From JAVBJV01 sp031546815 (GTDB lineage Bacteria; Pseudomonadota; Alphaproteobacteria; Acetobacterales; Acetobacteraceae): DNA of 64,000 bases. The stretch covers positions 31,689 to 95,688 of the forward strand of contig JAVBJV010000011.1 of assembly GCA_031546815.1 (NCBI GenBank), given 5' to 3'. Shown piece by piece: positions 33,744-42,222 of the stretch. The first letter of the stretch is position 1. Every line of letters starts with the position of its first letter. Made by a program: the position numbers and the translations under genes. The notes under the pieces were generated by a model. The model searched no databases. It was not told where the DNA came from and worked only from the letters and a program-made list of their open reading frames with translations.

Positions 33744-34717
33744 CAGATCTTCTGCTTGCAACCGAACGCGGCATTGCGCGTGCCGCGGGTATGTTACGCG
33801 CTGGCGCACTGGTCGCCTTCGGAACCGAGACTGTATACGGGCTGGGGGCCAATGCCACCAACGAACGCGCGGTGGCCGGAATTTTCACCGCCAAGCAGCG
33901 TCCGCAGTTCAATCCGCTGATCTGCCATTACCCGAACGCCTTCGCCGTCTTCGAACACGTAATCGCCGATGCGCGCGCGGAAAAACTCGCGCAGGCATTC
34001 TGGCCGGGGGCGCTGACTCTGGTGCTGCCGCGCCGCCCGAACTGCCCGGTGGCACAGCTGGCCAGCGCGGGACTGCCGACACTGGCCGTGCGTGTACCCG
34101 CGCACCCGATCGCGCAGGAATTCCTGCAGGCCTGCGCCGTGCCGGTGGCCGCACCTTCGGCCAATCCGTCGGGCACGATCTCGCCCACCACAGCGCAGCA
34201 TGTGATGGCGGGCCTGAGCGGACGGATTGCTGCGGTGCTCGACTGCGGTGCCTGCGATGTCGGGCTGGAATCCACTGTGCTGGATCTGTCCACCGAACAG
34301 GCCACGCTGCTGCGCCCCGGCGGCGTGACGCGCGAACAGATCGAGGCGGTGATCGGCCCCATCGCCCTCGCCTCGGCCGAGGACGCAACCGCGCCTCGGA
34401 GTCCCGGCATGTTACTGTCGCATTATGCGCCGAAACTGCCGATGCGCCTGAACGCAACCAGCGCCACCCCGGACGAGGCCCTGCTGGCTTTCGGCCCGCC
34501 CTGTGCCGGGGCAGAGACCATCTTTCAGCTGTCCCAGACCGAAAACCTGACCGAAGCCGCCGCCAACCTGTTCATCGGGCTTCACGAACTGGACGCACGC
34601 GGGCCCGCGCTGAGCCTGACGCGGATTGCGGTGATGCCGGTTCCGGATCAGGATCTGGGCCGCGCCATCAACGACCGGCTGTCGCGGGCGGCAGCGCCAA
34701 GGGAATTATCGCAGTAA
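33740..34717 (+). CDS. L-threonylcarbamoyladenylate synthase (Sua5 type)
   Basis: Sua5/TsaC makes threonylcarbamoyl-AMP for the t6A modification of ANN-decoding tRNAs. This 325-residue protein has the YrdC domain (FGTETVYGLGANA, FTAKQRPQFNPLICH, VAAPSANPSGTISPT) plus the C-terminal Sua5 domain beginning after SPGMLLSHYAPK, so it is the long Sua5 form rather than the short TsaC form. The start is GTG inside the cysQ stop (GTGA). The end overlaps the convergent zinc-ribbon gene by 12 bases. Confidence 0.93.
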   Translation: MTDLLLATERGIARAAGMLRAGALVAFGTETVYGLGANATNERAVAGIFTAKQRPQFNPLICHYPNAFAVFEHVIADARAEKLAQAFWPGALTLVLPRRPNCPVAQLASAGLPTLAVRVPAHPIAQEFLQACAVPVAAPSANPSGTISPTTAQHVMAGLSGRIAAVLDCGACDVGLESTVLDLSTEQATLLRPGGVTREQIEAVIGPIALASAEDATAPRSPGMLLSHYAPKLPMRLNATSATPDEALLAFGPPCAGAETIFQLSQTENLTEAAANLFIGLHELDARGPALSLTRIAVMPVPDQDLGRAINDRLSRAAAPRELSQ

Positions 34718-34936
34718 CCACCACGCCGCGATCCCGCCGAACAGCGCTGGAATGCCAATCCCCACCAGCGCGCTGCGTGCCAGCAGCAGCACCATGGCGC
34801 GGTTGCTCAGATATGTGCTCAGGTTATGGCCGCATTCCGGGCAGGAAAGCGGGGCCTCGGCACTGACCATCTGCCGGGCCAGCGCCTCGGGCAGGGCCTG
34901 TTTGCAGGCCGGGCATTTCGCTGCTGAAAAAATCAC
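34706..34936 (-). CDS. Zinc-ribbon, single-span membrane protein
   Basis: A 76-residue protein with two CxxC knuckles (CPAC and CPEC) about 25 residues apart, the last followed by GHNLSTYLSN, then one or two hydrophobic segments to the C-terminus (LVGIGIPALFGGIAAWWLL). The start is GTG 34936, chosen because AAGGGGG lies seven bases upstream; an ATG at 34984 would give a longer N-terminus but shares the CATATG of the divergent oxidase start. Function is unknown; the ribbon probably binds zinc on the cytosolic side. Confidence 0.65.
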   Translation of the reverse strand: MIFSAAKCPACKQALPEALARQMVSAEAPLSCPECGHNLSTYLSNRAMVLLLARSALVGIGIPALFGGIAAWWLLR

Positions 34937-34984
34937 GCCGATACCCCCTTGGGCCAGTCCCGAATTTCTGCCTACGATAGACAT

Positions 34985-36412
34985 ATGTGCGCAGATATAA
35001 CCTCCCCCGACCTGATTGCCACCCTTGGCAGCATCCTCGGACCCAAGGGTCTGCTGACCGATGCCCATGACATGGCCCCCTACACCACCGACTGGCGCGG
35101 CCAGTTCAAGGGGGAGGCCATTGCCGTGGCGCGCCCCGCCAATACGCAGGAAGTCGCCGATACGGTGAAGGCCTGCGCGGCGGCCGGAGTTGCCATCGTG
35201 CCGCAGGGGGGGAACACATCGCTGTCGGGTGCGGCCATTCCGGCCACCAGCAAACCGCAGATCGTGCTCAGCCTGTCACGCATGAACAAGGTGCGCGCGG
35301 TCGACACCATCGACCTGACGATGACGGTGGAACCCGGCGTCACCCTGAAGGCCGCGCAGAACGCCGCGCTGGATGCGGAATGCCTGCTGCCGCTGTCGAT
35401 TTCCAGCGAGGGCACCGCGCAGATCGGCGGCGTGCTGGGCACCAATGCGGGCGGCAACAACACGCTGCGCTTCGGTAACGCGCGCGACTTCGTGCTGGGG
35501 CTGGAAGTGGTGATGGCGGACGGACAGATCTGGAACGGTCTGCGTCGCCTGCGCAAGGACAACACCGGCTACTGCCTGCGCCAGTTGTTCATCGGCAGCG
35601 AAGGCACGCTGGGCATCATCACCGCCGCAGTGCTGAAAGTGATCCCGCGCCCCACCGACGCCGCTGTCGCCTTCTGCGCGGTGGAAAGCCCCGCCGCAGC
35701 GCTGAAGCTGCTGGGCCGCCTGCAACGCACCGACGGACAGGCGCTGATGGCGTTCGAACTTCTGTGCCATCAGGGGATCGAACTGGTGCTGCAGCATGTG
35801 CCGGGCATCGTCATGCCGCTGGCCACGCCGTCGCCGTATTATGTGCTGCTCGAACTTGCCACATCGCGCCCGAATGCCGGGCTGCGCGCCAGTCTTGAAT
35901 CCATTCTGGGCGACGCCATGGAAGCGGGCGAAGTTACCGACGCTACCTTCGCCGAGAGCGACGCCCAGCGCGGCGCGCTGTGGAAGCTGCGCGAGGAACA
36001 TGCCGAGGGCCTGAAGCGCGAAGGCGGCAGCGTGAAGAACGACGTCTCGGTCCCCGTCTCATGCGTGCCGCAACTGATCGAGGAAGGCATCAAGGCCGCG
36101 CAGGCCGTGATCCCCGGTCTGCGTCCCGTGCCGTTCGGGCATATGGGTGATGGCAACATCCACTTCAACTTCATCGCCCCCAAAGGCACCGACCCGAAAG
36201 CCATGCTGGCGCGCGAATACGAAGTGATGGACGCAGTGAATGCGGTGGTGAAAAAGCTCGACGGATCGTTCTCGGCCGAGCACGGGATCGGGCAGTTCAA
36301 GCTGCCGATGATGGAACCGTGGCGCGGCGGCACCGAGCTCGACACCATGCGCAAGATCAAAGCGGCGCTGGACCCGCAGGGCACGCTGAACCCCGGCAAG
36401 ATGATTCCGTGA
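34985..36412 (+). CDS. FAD-binding oxidoreductase (GlcD/D-2-hydroxyglutarate dehydrogenase-like)
   Basis: A 475-residue flavoprotein of the vanillyl-alcohol oxidase fold. The FAD domain has VPQGGNTSLSGAAIP, the middle QIGGVLGTNAGGNNTLRFGNARD and LFIGSEGTLGIITAAVLK; the C-terminal cap has PFGHMGDGNIHFNF and AEHGIGQFK, the metal and substrate residues of D-2-hydroxy acid dehydrogenases. The substrate is a D-2-hydroxy acid such as D-2-hydroxyglutarate or D-lactate; sequence alone does not settle which. The next gene begins inside its stop (GTGA). Confidence 0.9.
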   Translation: MCADITSPDLIATLGSILGPKGLLTDAHDMAPYTTDWRGQFKGEAIAVARPANTQEVADTVKACAAAGVAIVPQGGNTSLSGAAIPATSKPQIVLSLSRMNKVRAVDTIDLTMTVEPGVTLKAAQNAALDAECLLPLSISSEGTAQIGGVLGTNAGGNNTLRFGNARDFVLGLEVVMADGQIWNGLRRLRKDNTGYCLRQLFIGSEGTLGIITAAVLKVIPRPTDAAVAFCAVESPAAALKLLGRLQRTDGQALMAFELLCHQGIELVLQHVPGIVMPLATPSPYYVLLELATSRPNAGLRASLESILGDAMEAGEVTDATFAESDAQRGALWKLREEHAEGLKREGGSVKNDVSVPVSCVPQLIEEGIKAAQAVIPGLRPVPFGHMGDGNIHFNFIAPKGTDPKAMLAREYEVMDAVNAVVKKLDGSFSAEHGIGQFKLPMMEPWRGGTELDTMRKIKAALDPQGTLNPGKMIP

Positions 36413-37170
36413 CAATCTCCACCGCCATTCCGCGTACCGCACTGGTCACCGGCGGCGCGCGGCGGCTGGGGCGGGCGATTGCGCTGGCGCTGGCCGATGC
36501 CGGGTTCGACATCGTGCTGCATTACGCCAGCAGCGCGCAGAACGCCGAACACACCGCAGAGGCCATCACAGCCAAGGGCCGCCGCGTTGAACTATGGCAG
36601 GCCGATCTGTCGCGCGAGGAACAGGTGGCTCTGCCCGCCACCAAACTCGGCCCGATCGGCGTGCTGGTCAACAATGCCAGCGTGTTCGAACGCGACGAAT
36701 GGAACACCGCCACACGCAGCGACTGGGACATGCATCTGGAAACCAACCTGCGCGCACCGTTCCGGCTGATGCAGGAATTCGCCAGGCAGCTTCCGCCCGA
36801 GGCACAGGGCGCGGTAATCAACATGCTGGACGAACGCGTGTGGTCGCTGACGCCACATTTCGTGTCCTATACCGTGTCGAAATCCGCACTGTGGACGCTG
36901 ACGCAGACCATGGCGCTGGCGCTGGCACCGCGCATCCGCGTGAACGGTATCGGCCCCGGTCCGGCGTTACCGTCCGCCCGGCAGACCGAGGCACAATTCG
37001 CCCAGCAATGCGCCACTCTGCCACTGCAACACGGCACCAACCCGGCTGAAGTTGCGCAGGCAGCGCTGATGATCCTTGCTCTTCCATCGATGACCGGGCA
37101 GATGATCGCGCTGGATGGCGGGCAGCATCTGCAATGGTCCCCCGCCCGCACGGCGCCGATCGCAGAATAA
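36409..37170 (+). CDS. SDR family oxidoreductase, pteridine reductase/FolM-like
   Basis: A 253-residue short-chain dehydrogenase. It has TGGARRLGRAIALAL rather than the usual TG-x3-G-x-G, matching the TG-x3-R pattern of pteridine reductases; NNASVFERD; and the catalytic pair SYTVSK. The C-terminus has MTGQMIALDGGQHL. The start is GTG overlapping the previous stop. It is 24 bases upstream of folB, so a role as dihydromonapterin or dihydrofolate reductase in folate metabolism is likely. The exact substrate is inference. Confidence 0.85.
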   Translation: MTISTAIPRTALVTGGARRLGRAIALALADAGFDIVLHYASSAQNAEHTAEAITAKGRRVELWQADLSREEQVALPATKLGPIGVLVNNASVFERDEWNTATRSDWDMHLETNLRAPFRLMQEFARQLPPEAQGAVINMLDERVWSLTPHFVSYTVSKSALWTLTQTMALALAPRIRVNGIGPGPALPSARQTEAQFAQQCATLPLQHGTNPAEVAQAALMILALPSMTGQMIALDGGQHLQWSPARTAPIAE

Positions 37171-37194
37171 CCCCGAGAGACAACGAGACCCATC

Positions 37195-37605
37195 GTGGAC
37201 ACACGCAAAATCGCCAGCGCTGCCGCCGGATTACGCCATGTCTTCCTGCGCAACATGCTGCTGGATGCCGAGATCGGGGCCTATACGCACGAACGCGGCC
37301 GCACGCAGAAAGTGCGCGTCAACGTCGATCTGGCGGTCGAGGACGACGGCGCCGGCCCGCAGTCGCGCGCCCCGGTCGGGAACGAGGATCTGGCCCGTGT
37401 AGTCGATTACGCCCGCATCGCCACCCAGGTGCGCGAGATCGTCGCCACCGGCCATGTGCTACTGGTGGAAACACTGGCGGAACGGATTGCCGAAACCTGC
37501 CTCCTCGATCCCCGCGTGCAGAGCGCGCGCGTGCGGGTGGAAAAACTGGAGGCGTTCGACGATATTGACGCGGTTGGCGTGGAAGTCGAACGCAGACAAC
37601 AGTGA
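37195..37605 (+). CDS. folB: Dihydroneopterin aldolase
   Basis: FolB cleaves dihydroneopterin to hydroxymethyl-dihydropterin in folate synthesis. The 136-residue protein has the family pattern VFLRNMLLDAEIGAYTHERGRTQKVRVNVDL, DYARIATQVREIV, LVETLAERIAETCL, and VRVEKLEAFDDID. The only suitable start is GTG 37195. Adjacent is a pteridine-reductase-like SDR, consistent with a small folate operon. Confidence 0.9.
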   Translation: MDTRKIASAAAGLRHVFLRNMLLDAEIGAYTHERGRTQKVRVNVDLAVEDDGAGPQSRAPVGNEDLARVVDYARIATQVREIVATGHVLLVETLAERIAETCLLDPRVQSARVRVEKLEAFDDIDAVGVEVERRQQ

Positions 37606-37865
37606 AATCAGGAATATTCCACCTCCACCCATAATTACGGGTTGCATTCGAAAGACGGTTTCCGGGACACACAATCATTCCGCGCATATTGAGAAATATC
37701 TCTGTTTTTCAATATGTTAATTCCGAGATTGCAATTATACGGTTTTGCCAAAAACCGCCGTTTTCCCTGACATTGCGCAAAATACACAGATTCCGCTCAC
37801 AGTTTTATCCACAGGCCTGCGAGAACTCTTGTGCAACGCCGTAACGGACCCCTAATCACCAGATA
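37606..37865. other. AT-rich spacer with a perfect DnaA box
   Basis: This 260-base gap between folB and uvrC is much richer in A and T than anything around it. It contains the exact DnaA box TTATCCACA at 37805-37813 and a weaker AAATACACA at about 37787. It also has an eight-base inverted repeat CATATTGA/TCAATATG at 37685-37716 and CGGTTTT/AAAACCG at 37740-37757. It may simply hold the folB terminator and the uvrC promoter; a DnaA-titration site or an origin element is possible. No reading frame here looks coding. Confidence 0.45.
37805..37813 (+). promoter_or_regulatory. DnaA box
   Basis: TTATCCACA matches the consensus TTATNCACA exactly. It is 53 bases upstream of the uvrC start, in an AT-rich spacer, so it could couple uvrC transcription to DnaA or act as a titration site. 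A single nine-base match can occur by chance. Confidence 0.4.
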
Positions 37866-39749
37866 ATGGAACCCGCGCCCCCCGCCCCCGAACTGCCTGC
37901 TGCCATCGGTGTCGGCGTGATCGAGGCCGCGTTGCTGACCATGCCGACCAGCCCTGGCGTTTACCGCATGCTGAACACCAAGGGTGATGCGCTGTATGTC
38001 GGCAAGGCGCTGAACCTGAAGAAGCGCGTGGTCGCCTATACCCAGCCGATGCGCCTGCCGGAACGCCTGCGCCGTATGGTGGCCGAGACCTCCGCAATGG
38101 AGATCGTCACCACCCCGACCGAGGCCGAGGCGCTGCTGCTGGAAGCCAACCTCATCAAGAAGCTGGCGCCGCGCTACAATATCCTGCTGCGCGACGACAA
38201 ATCCTATCCGTGGCTGATGCTGACGGAGGATCACGCCTACCCGCAGATCACCAAGCATCGCGGCGCACATATCCGCAAAGGGTCTTACTGGGGGCCGTTC
38301 GCATCCGGGCTGGCGGTGAACCAGACCATCAACACGTTGCAGCGCGTGTTCCTGTTGCGCTCCTGCGCCGACACCGTGTTCGCCAACCGCACGCGCCCGT
38401 GCCTGCTGTTTCAGATCAAGCGCTGTTCGGCCCCGTGCGTCGGCAAGATTTCCGAGGGCGATTACGCGCATCTGGTCGCGCAGGCCAAAACCTTTCTCAG
38501 CGGTAAAAGCGTCGCCATCCAGCAGGAACTCGCCGTGCAGATGGAACGCGCGGCCGAAGCGCTGGAGTTCGAACGCGCTGCCTCGCTCCGCGACCGCATC
38601 CGCAGCCTTACGCATGTGCAAGGGCAGGACGTGATCAATCCGGCCAGCCTGGACAATGCCGACATCATCGCGCTGCATCAGGCGGCGGGGCAGTCCTGCG
38701 TGCAGGTGTTCTTTGTGCGCGGCGGGCGCAACAACGGCACGCGCGCCTATTTCCCGGCGCAGGCCAAGGGCGAAGAAGCGCCCGAGGTGATGGCCGCCTT
38801 CCTCGCCCAGTTCTACGACGACAAGCCACCGCCACCGCTGGTGCTGGTAAATCATCTGCCGGCCGAGGCCGCGCTGATCGCGCAGGCGCTGACGCTGAAG
38901 GCCGAACGCAAGGTCGAGATCCTGCGCCCGCAGCGCGGCGAGAAACTCGCCGTCGTCACCCACGCCGAAACTAACGCGCGCGAGGCGCTGGAGCGCCGCC
39001 TGGCCGAAAGCACCGCACAGACCAAGCTGCTCGAGGGCGTGGCCGCATTGTTCGACCTGCCCGCCCCGCCAACGCGGATCGAGATCTACGACAACAGCCA
39101 CATCATGGGCGCGCATGCCTATGGCGTGATGGTGGTGGCGACTGCGGAAGGGTTCGACAAGGCGGCCTATCGCAAGTTCGCGATCAAGGGCCCGATCACC
39201 CCCGGCGACGACTTCGCCATGATGCGCGAAGTGCTGACCCGTCGCTTCAGCCGCGCGCAGAAAGAAGACCCGGATCGCAGCAACAACACCTGGCCCGATC
39301 TGGTGCTGATCGATGGTGGCGCGGGGCAGCTCTCGGCCACGGCGGGGGTGCTGCAGGAACTGGGCATCACCGATGTGCTACTGGTCGCCATCGCCAAGGG
39401 GCCGGACCGCGACGCCGGGCGCGAATGGCTGCACCGCGAGGGCCACGCCCCCATTCAGCTGCCACCGCGCGACCCCGTTCTGTATTACCTGCAACGCCTG
39501 CGCGACGAGGCGCATCGCTACGCCATCACCACGCATCGGGCCGGGCGGTCGAAGAATATCCGCACCAGCGAACTGGACGACGTGCCCGGCATCGGCGCGG
39601 CGCGCAAACGGGCGCTGCTGAATCATTTTGGTTCGGCGCGCGATGTGAAGGCGGCGGCACTGGCCGATCTGGAGTCGGCCCCCGGCATCAACCGCGCCAC
39701 AGCCCGCAAGATTTACGCCTATTTCCATTCTGACGCTGAACTGGGCTAG
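37866..39749 (+). CDS. uvrC: Excinuclease ABC subunit C
   Basis: UvrC makes both incisions in nucleotide excision repair. The 627-residue protein has the GIY-YIG nuclease (SPGVYRMLNTKGDALYVGKA near residue 35), the UVR domain binding UvrB (FLSGKSVAIQQELAVQMERAAEALEFERAASLRDRI), the RNase H-like second nuclease (IEIYDNSHIMG and LVLIDGGAGQLSA), and a C-terminal double helix-hairpin-helix (DVPGIGAARKRALL). All catalytic motifs are intact. It is followed by pgsA, the usual arrangement. Confidence 0.98.
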   Translation: MEPAPPAPELPAAIGVGVIEAALLTMPTSPGVYRMLNTKGDALYVGKALNLKKRVVAYTQPMRLPERLRRMVAETSAMEIVTTPTEAEALLLEANLIKKLAPRYNILLRDDKSYPWLMLTEDHAYPQITKHRGAHIRKGSYWGPFASGLAVNQTINTLQRVFLLRSCADTVFANRTRPCLLFQIKRCSAPCVGKISEGDYAHLVAQAKTFLSGKSVAIQQELAVQMERAAEALEFERAASLRDRIRSLTHVQGQDVINPASLDNADIIALHQAAGQSCVQVFFVRGGRNNGTRAYFPAQAKGEEAPEVMAAFLAQFYDDKPPPPLVLVNHLPAEAALIAQALTLKAERKVEILRPQRGEKLAVVTHAETNAREALERRLAESTAQTKLLEGVAALFDLPAPPTRIEIYDNSHIMGAHAYGVMVVATAEGFDKAAYRKFAIKGPITPGDDFAMMREVLTRRFSRAQKEDPDRSNNTWPDLVLIDGGAGQLSATAGVLQELGITDVLLVAIAKGPDRDAGREWLHREGHAPIQLPPRDPVLYYLQRLRDEAHRYAITTHRAGRSKNIRTSELDDVPGIGAARKRALLNHFGSARDVKAAALADLESAPGINRATARKIYAYFHSDAELG

Positions 39750-39759
39750 GGTGCCTTCC

Positions 39760-40350
39760 ATGCCGACAGACCTTCCGAACCTGCTGACCCTCTCCCGCAT
39801 CGCGGCCATTCCGCTGATGATCGCGCTGGCCGCCCTGCAAACCGGCTGGGGCGATTTTTTCGCCTGCGTCGTGTTCGGTCTGGCCGCCATTACCGATTAC
39901 TTCGACGGCAAGATCGCCCGTGACCGCCGCATGACCAGCGATTTCGGCCGCATGCTGGACCCCATCGCCGACAAGCTGCTGGTGGGTGCGGCACTGATGC
40001 TGCTGGCGGGCCTCGGTAAGCTGAGCAGCACGGGCCTCTACCCCGCCATCATCATCATGCTGCGCGAGATTCTGGTCTCGGGCCTGCGCGAATATCTGTC
40101 GGCGGTGAAGGCGGCGGGCCTGCCGGTCACGCATCTGGCGAAGTGGAAAACCGGGTTCCAGATGGGCGCACTCGGCGCGCTGCTGGGGGGCGACAGCGCC
40201 GCCGCGGTGCTGAACCTCGAGGCCATTCCCGTCACCATGATCGGCGAGGCCATGCTGTGGGCCGCCGCCACGCTCACCGTGGTGACCGGCTGGGATTATC
40301 TGCTGGCCGGTCTGCGACAGGTGACACAGCGCAATCAGGACAAGCCGTAA
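39760..40350 (+). CDS. pgsA: CDP-diacylglycerol-glycerol-3-phosphate 3-phosphatidyltransferase
   Basis: PgsA makes phosphatidylglycerol phosphate, the precursor of phosphatidylglycerol and cardiolipin, in the inner membrane. The 196-residue protein opens with PNLLTLSRIAAIPLM and has the full motif DG-x2-AR-x8-G-x3-D-x3-D (DGKIARD then GRMLDPIADK), followed by REILVSGLREYL typical of PgsA. The ATG at 39760 has AGGG eight bases upstream; GTG 39751 is less likely. Position next to uvrC supports pgsA. The stop overlaps mobB as TAATG. Confidence 0.93.
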   Translation: MPTDLPNLLTLSRIAAIPLMIALAALQTGWGDFFACVVFGLAAITDYFDGKIARDRRMTSDFGRMLDPIADKLLVGAALMLLAGLGKLSSTGLYPAIIIMLREILVSGLREYLSAVKAAGLPVTHLAKWKTGFQMGALGALLGGDSAAAVLNLEAIPVTMIGEAMLWAAATLTVVTGWDYLLAGLRQVTQRNQDKP

Positions 40351-40853
40351 TGCCGCAGATCCTCGGGCTGGCAGGCTGGTCGGGCAGCGGCAAGACGACG
40401 CTGCTGACCGCGATGCTGCCAGTGTTCATCGCACAGGGGCTGCGCGTCTCCACCGTGAAGCACGCACATCACGGGTTCGACCTGGACCGCCCCGGCAAGG
40501 ACACGTTCCGCCACCGCGAGGCCGGGGCGTCCGAAACGCTGGTGCTGGGCGGGGCGCGCTGGGCCTTGATGCACGAACTGCGCGACGAGGAAGAACCCTC
40601 CCTCGAAGAACTGCTGCAGCACATGTCGCCGGTCGATCTGATTGTGGTGGAAGGCTTCAAGACCCATCCGTTCCCGAAGATCGAGGTCCACCGCCCGTCG
40701 CTCGGCAAACCGCCGATCTGGCCGGAGCATCCGCATGTCGTCGCGGTGGCCAGCGATGCCCCCCTGCGCGATTGCCCGCACCCGGTCCTCAATCTGAACG
40801 CCCCGGCCGAGGTGGCGGATTTTGTGCTGTCCGAGCTTTACGTGCGTGCGTGA
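40350..40853 (+). CDS. mobB: Molybdopterin-guanine dinucleotide biosynthesis protein MobB
   Basis: A 167-residue P-loop GTPase-like protein that assists MobA in attaching GMP to molybdopterin. It has LAGWSGSGKTTLLTAML (Walker A), VKHAHHGFDLDRPGKD, and VDLIVVEGFKTHPFPKIEVHR, all MobB signatures. MobA is not in the window, but moaD and moaE follow 600 bases downstream. It starts within the pgsA stop. Confidence 0.94.
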   Translation: MPQILGLAGWSGSGKTTLLTAMLPVFIAQGLRVSTVKHAHHGFDLDRPGKDTFRHREAGASETLVLGGARWALMHELRDEEEPSLEELLQHMSPVDLIVVEGFKTHPFPKIEVHRPSLGKPPIWPEHPHVVAVASDAPLRDCPHPVLNLNAPAEVADFVLSELYVRA

Positions 40854-40946
40854 CGGGTTTTGTGGTATATCCCCTCGCAAAGAAACACGGCTTCAGGTGA
40901 TACTGACGCCAATGGTGCTTTTGTTTTCTGCCCAAGGAACATTCTG

Positions 40947-41447
40947 ATGCGTCGTATCGCTCTTCTGGCTCTGGTATCTCTGCTTCCCGCCTGCGGGCCC
41001 GACAGCGGCTCCGACATGGCGTTCGGGTTTGGCAATGCCGGCGTACACACGCCGCTGACCGACGGCTACACCATGCAGCGCGTGATGGGCGAGCAGGACA
41101 CCGTGCCGCCGCTGGTAACGGAAAGCGGCGATGTCTGGCCCAGCAACCTGACCGCACGCCCGACCAACGCCATGGAACGCCCGCTGACCGATATTCCGCA
41201 GACCAATGACCCGTATGTGCAGTCCGCGCCATCTACGCCGCGTATGCCGACGCCCGCGCCGCTGTCGCCCGCCACGACGGGGCGTCCGGTTGTCGTGCCA
41301 GGGGCAGTGCCCGGGGTGACCACCGGCGGGACCAGCGGTTACCAGACCTATCAGGTGCCGGGCGGCGGTGCTGGCATCATCGTGCCGGGGAACAGCGGCA
41401 ACACCGTGATCGGCCCCGACGGGCGCGTTACCACCGTTCCGCGCTGA
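40947..41447 (+). CDS. Proline-rich lipoprotein of unknown function
   Basis: A 166-residue protein with a lipoprotein signal (MRRIALLALVSLLPAC, Cys16). The mature part is of low complexity: Pro, Thr, Gly and Ser rich from residue 90, with PTPAPLSPATTGRP and a glycine-rich tail, so it is probably extended or disordered. AAGGAA lies nine bases before the start at 40947; the longer open frame upstream is not used. It lies between mobB and moaD without overlap, so its position in a molybdopterin cluster may be accidental. Confidence 0.72.
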   Translation: MRRIALLALVSLLPACGPDSGSDMAFGFGNAGVHTPLTDGYTMQRVMGEQDTVPPLVTESGDVWPSNLTARPTNAMERPLTDIPQTNDPYVQSAPSTPRMPTPAPLSPATTGRPVVVPGAVPGVTTGGTSGYQTYQVPGGGAGIIVPGNSGNTVIGPDGRVTTVPR

Positions 41448-41458
41448 GGCTCCGCAAC

Positions 41459-41710
41459 ATGCAGGTGCTGTATTTCTCGTGGCTGCGTGAGCGCACAGGC
41501 GTTGGCGAGGAACAGATCACACCGCCCGCCGATGTTGCCACCGTGGCCGATTTGGTCGCGTGGCTGAAGACTCGCGGCCCAGGGTTCGAGGCCGCGTTCG
41601 CCGCCATGAAGACGGTGCGTTGCGCCGTGAACCAGGACATGGCGCAGCCGGAAACCCGCATCAAACCCGGCGACGAGATTGCCTTCTTCCCCCCCGTGAC
41701 CGGCGGCTGA
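41459..41710 (+). CDS. moaD: Molybdopterin synthase small subunit MoaD
   Basis: An 83-residue ubiquitin-like sulfur carrier. It ends in the required Gly-Gly (PPVTGG), which is thiocarboxylated and donates sulfur to precursor Z. FSWLRERTGVGEE near the N-terminus and KPGDEIAFFPPV near the end are family patterns. The moaE start follows its stop by one base. Confidence 0.95.
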   Translation: MQVLYFSWLRERTGVGEEQITPPADVATVADLVAWLKTRGPGFEAAFAAMKTVRCAVNQDMAQPETRIKPGDEIAFFPPVTGG

Positions 41711-41711
41711 C

Positions 41712-42170
41712 ATGGCAACCATCCGCGTACAGACCGACGACTTCGACGTAGGTGCCGAAACCGCAAGACTGACCGCAGGCCGCGACGATGTGGGCGGGGT
41801 CGGCGCGTTCATCGGCATGGTGCGCGGCAGTGCGAATGGACGTGGGCTGCAGGCGATGACGCTGGAACATTATCCCGGCATGACGGAACGCGCGCTCGGC
41901 CAGATTGCGGCGGAAGCGGAAACGCGCTGGCGGTTACTGGGCTGCACGGTGATCCACCGTGTGGGCCGACTGGAACCAGGCGCGCAGATCGTGCTGGTAC
42001 TGGCAGCCGCCCCGCACCGACAGGCGGCACTGGATGCGACGGCATTTTTGATCGACTGGCTGAAGACGCGCGCACCGTTCTGGAAGCAGGAACACTTCAC
42101 CGACGGCACCAATACGTGGGTCGATGCGCGCGAAGACGACGAAGCTGCAGCCGCGCGGTGGAACGTTTAG
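41712..42170 (+). CDS. moaE: Molybdopterin synthase large subunit MoaE
   Basis: A 152-residue protein that forms the heterotetramer with MoaD. It has DDVGGVGAFIGMVRG, LEHYPGMTE, IHRVGRLEPGAQIVLVL, and the catalytic lysine region DWLKTRAPFWKQEHF. It is complete and coupled to moaD. With mobB it indicates that the organism makes molybdenum cofactor. Confidence 0.96.
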   Translation: MATIRVQTDDFDVGAETARLTAGRDDVGGVGAFIGMVRGSANGRGLQAMTLEHYPGMTERALGQIAAEAETRWRLLGCTVIHRVGRLEPGAQIVLVLAAAPHRQAALDATAFLIDWLKTRAPFWKQEHFTDGTNTWVDAREDDEAAAARWNV

Positions 42171-42222
42171 GACGTATCGCCCTTCACTCCAGCCTGCCGC
42201 GAACAAAAGAGTGACGACTGAA

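Noticed and set aside
37740..37757. CGGTTTT/AAAACCG as the folB terminator
   Set aside because: The stem is short and AT-rich and is followed only by CCGTTTT more than 130 bases after the folB stop, so I do not call it a terminator.
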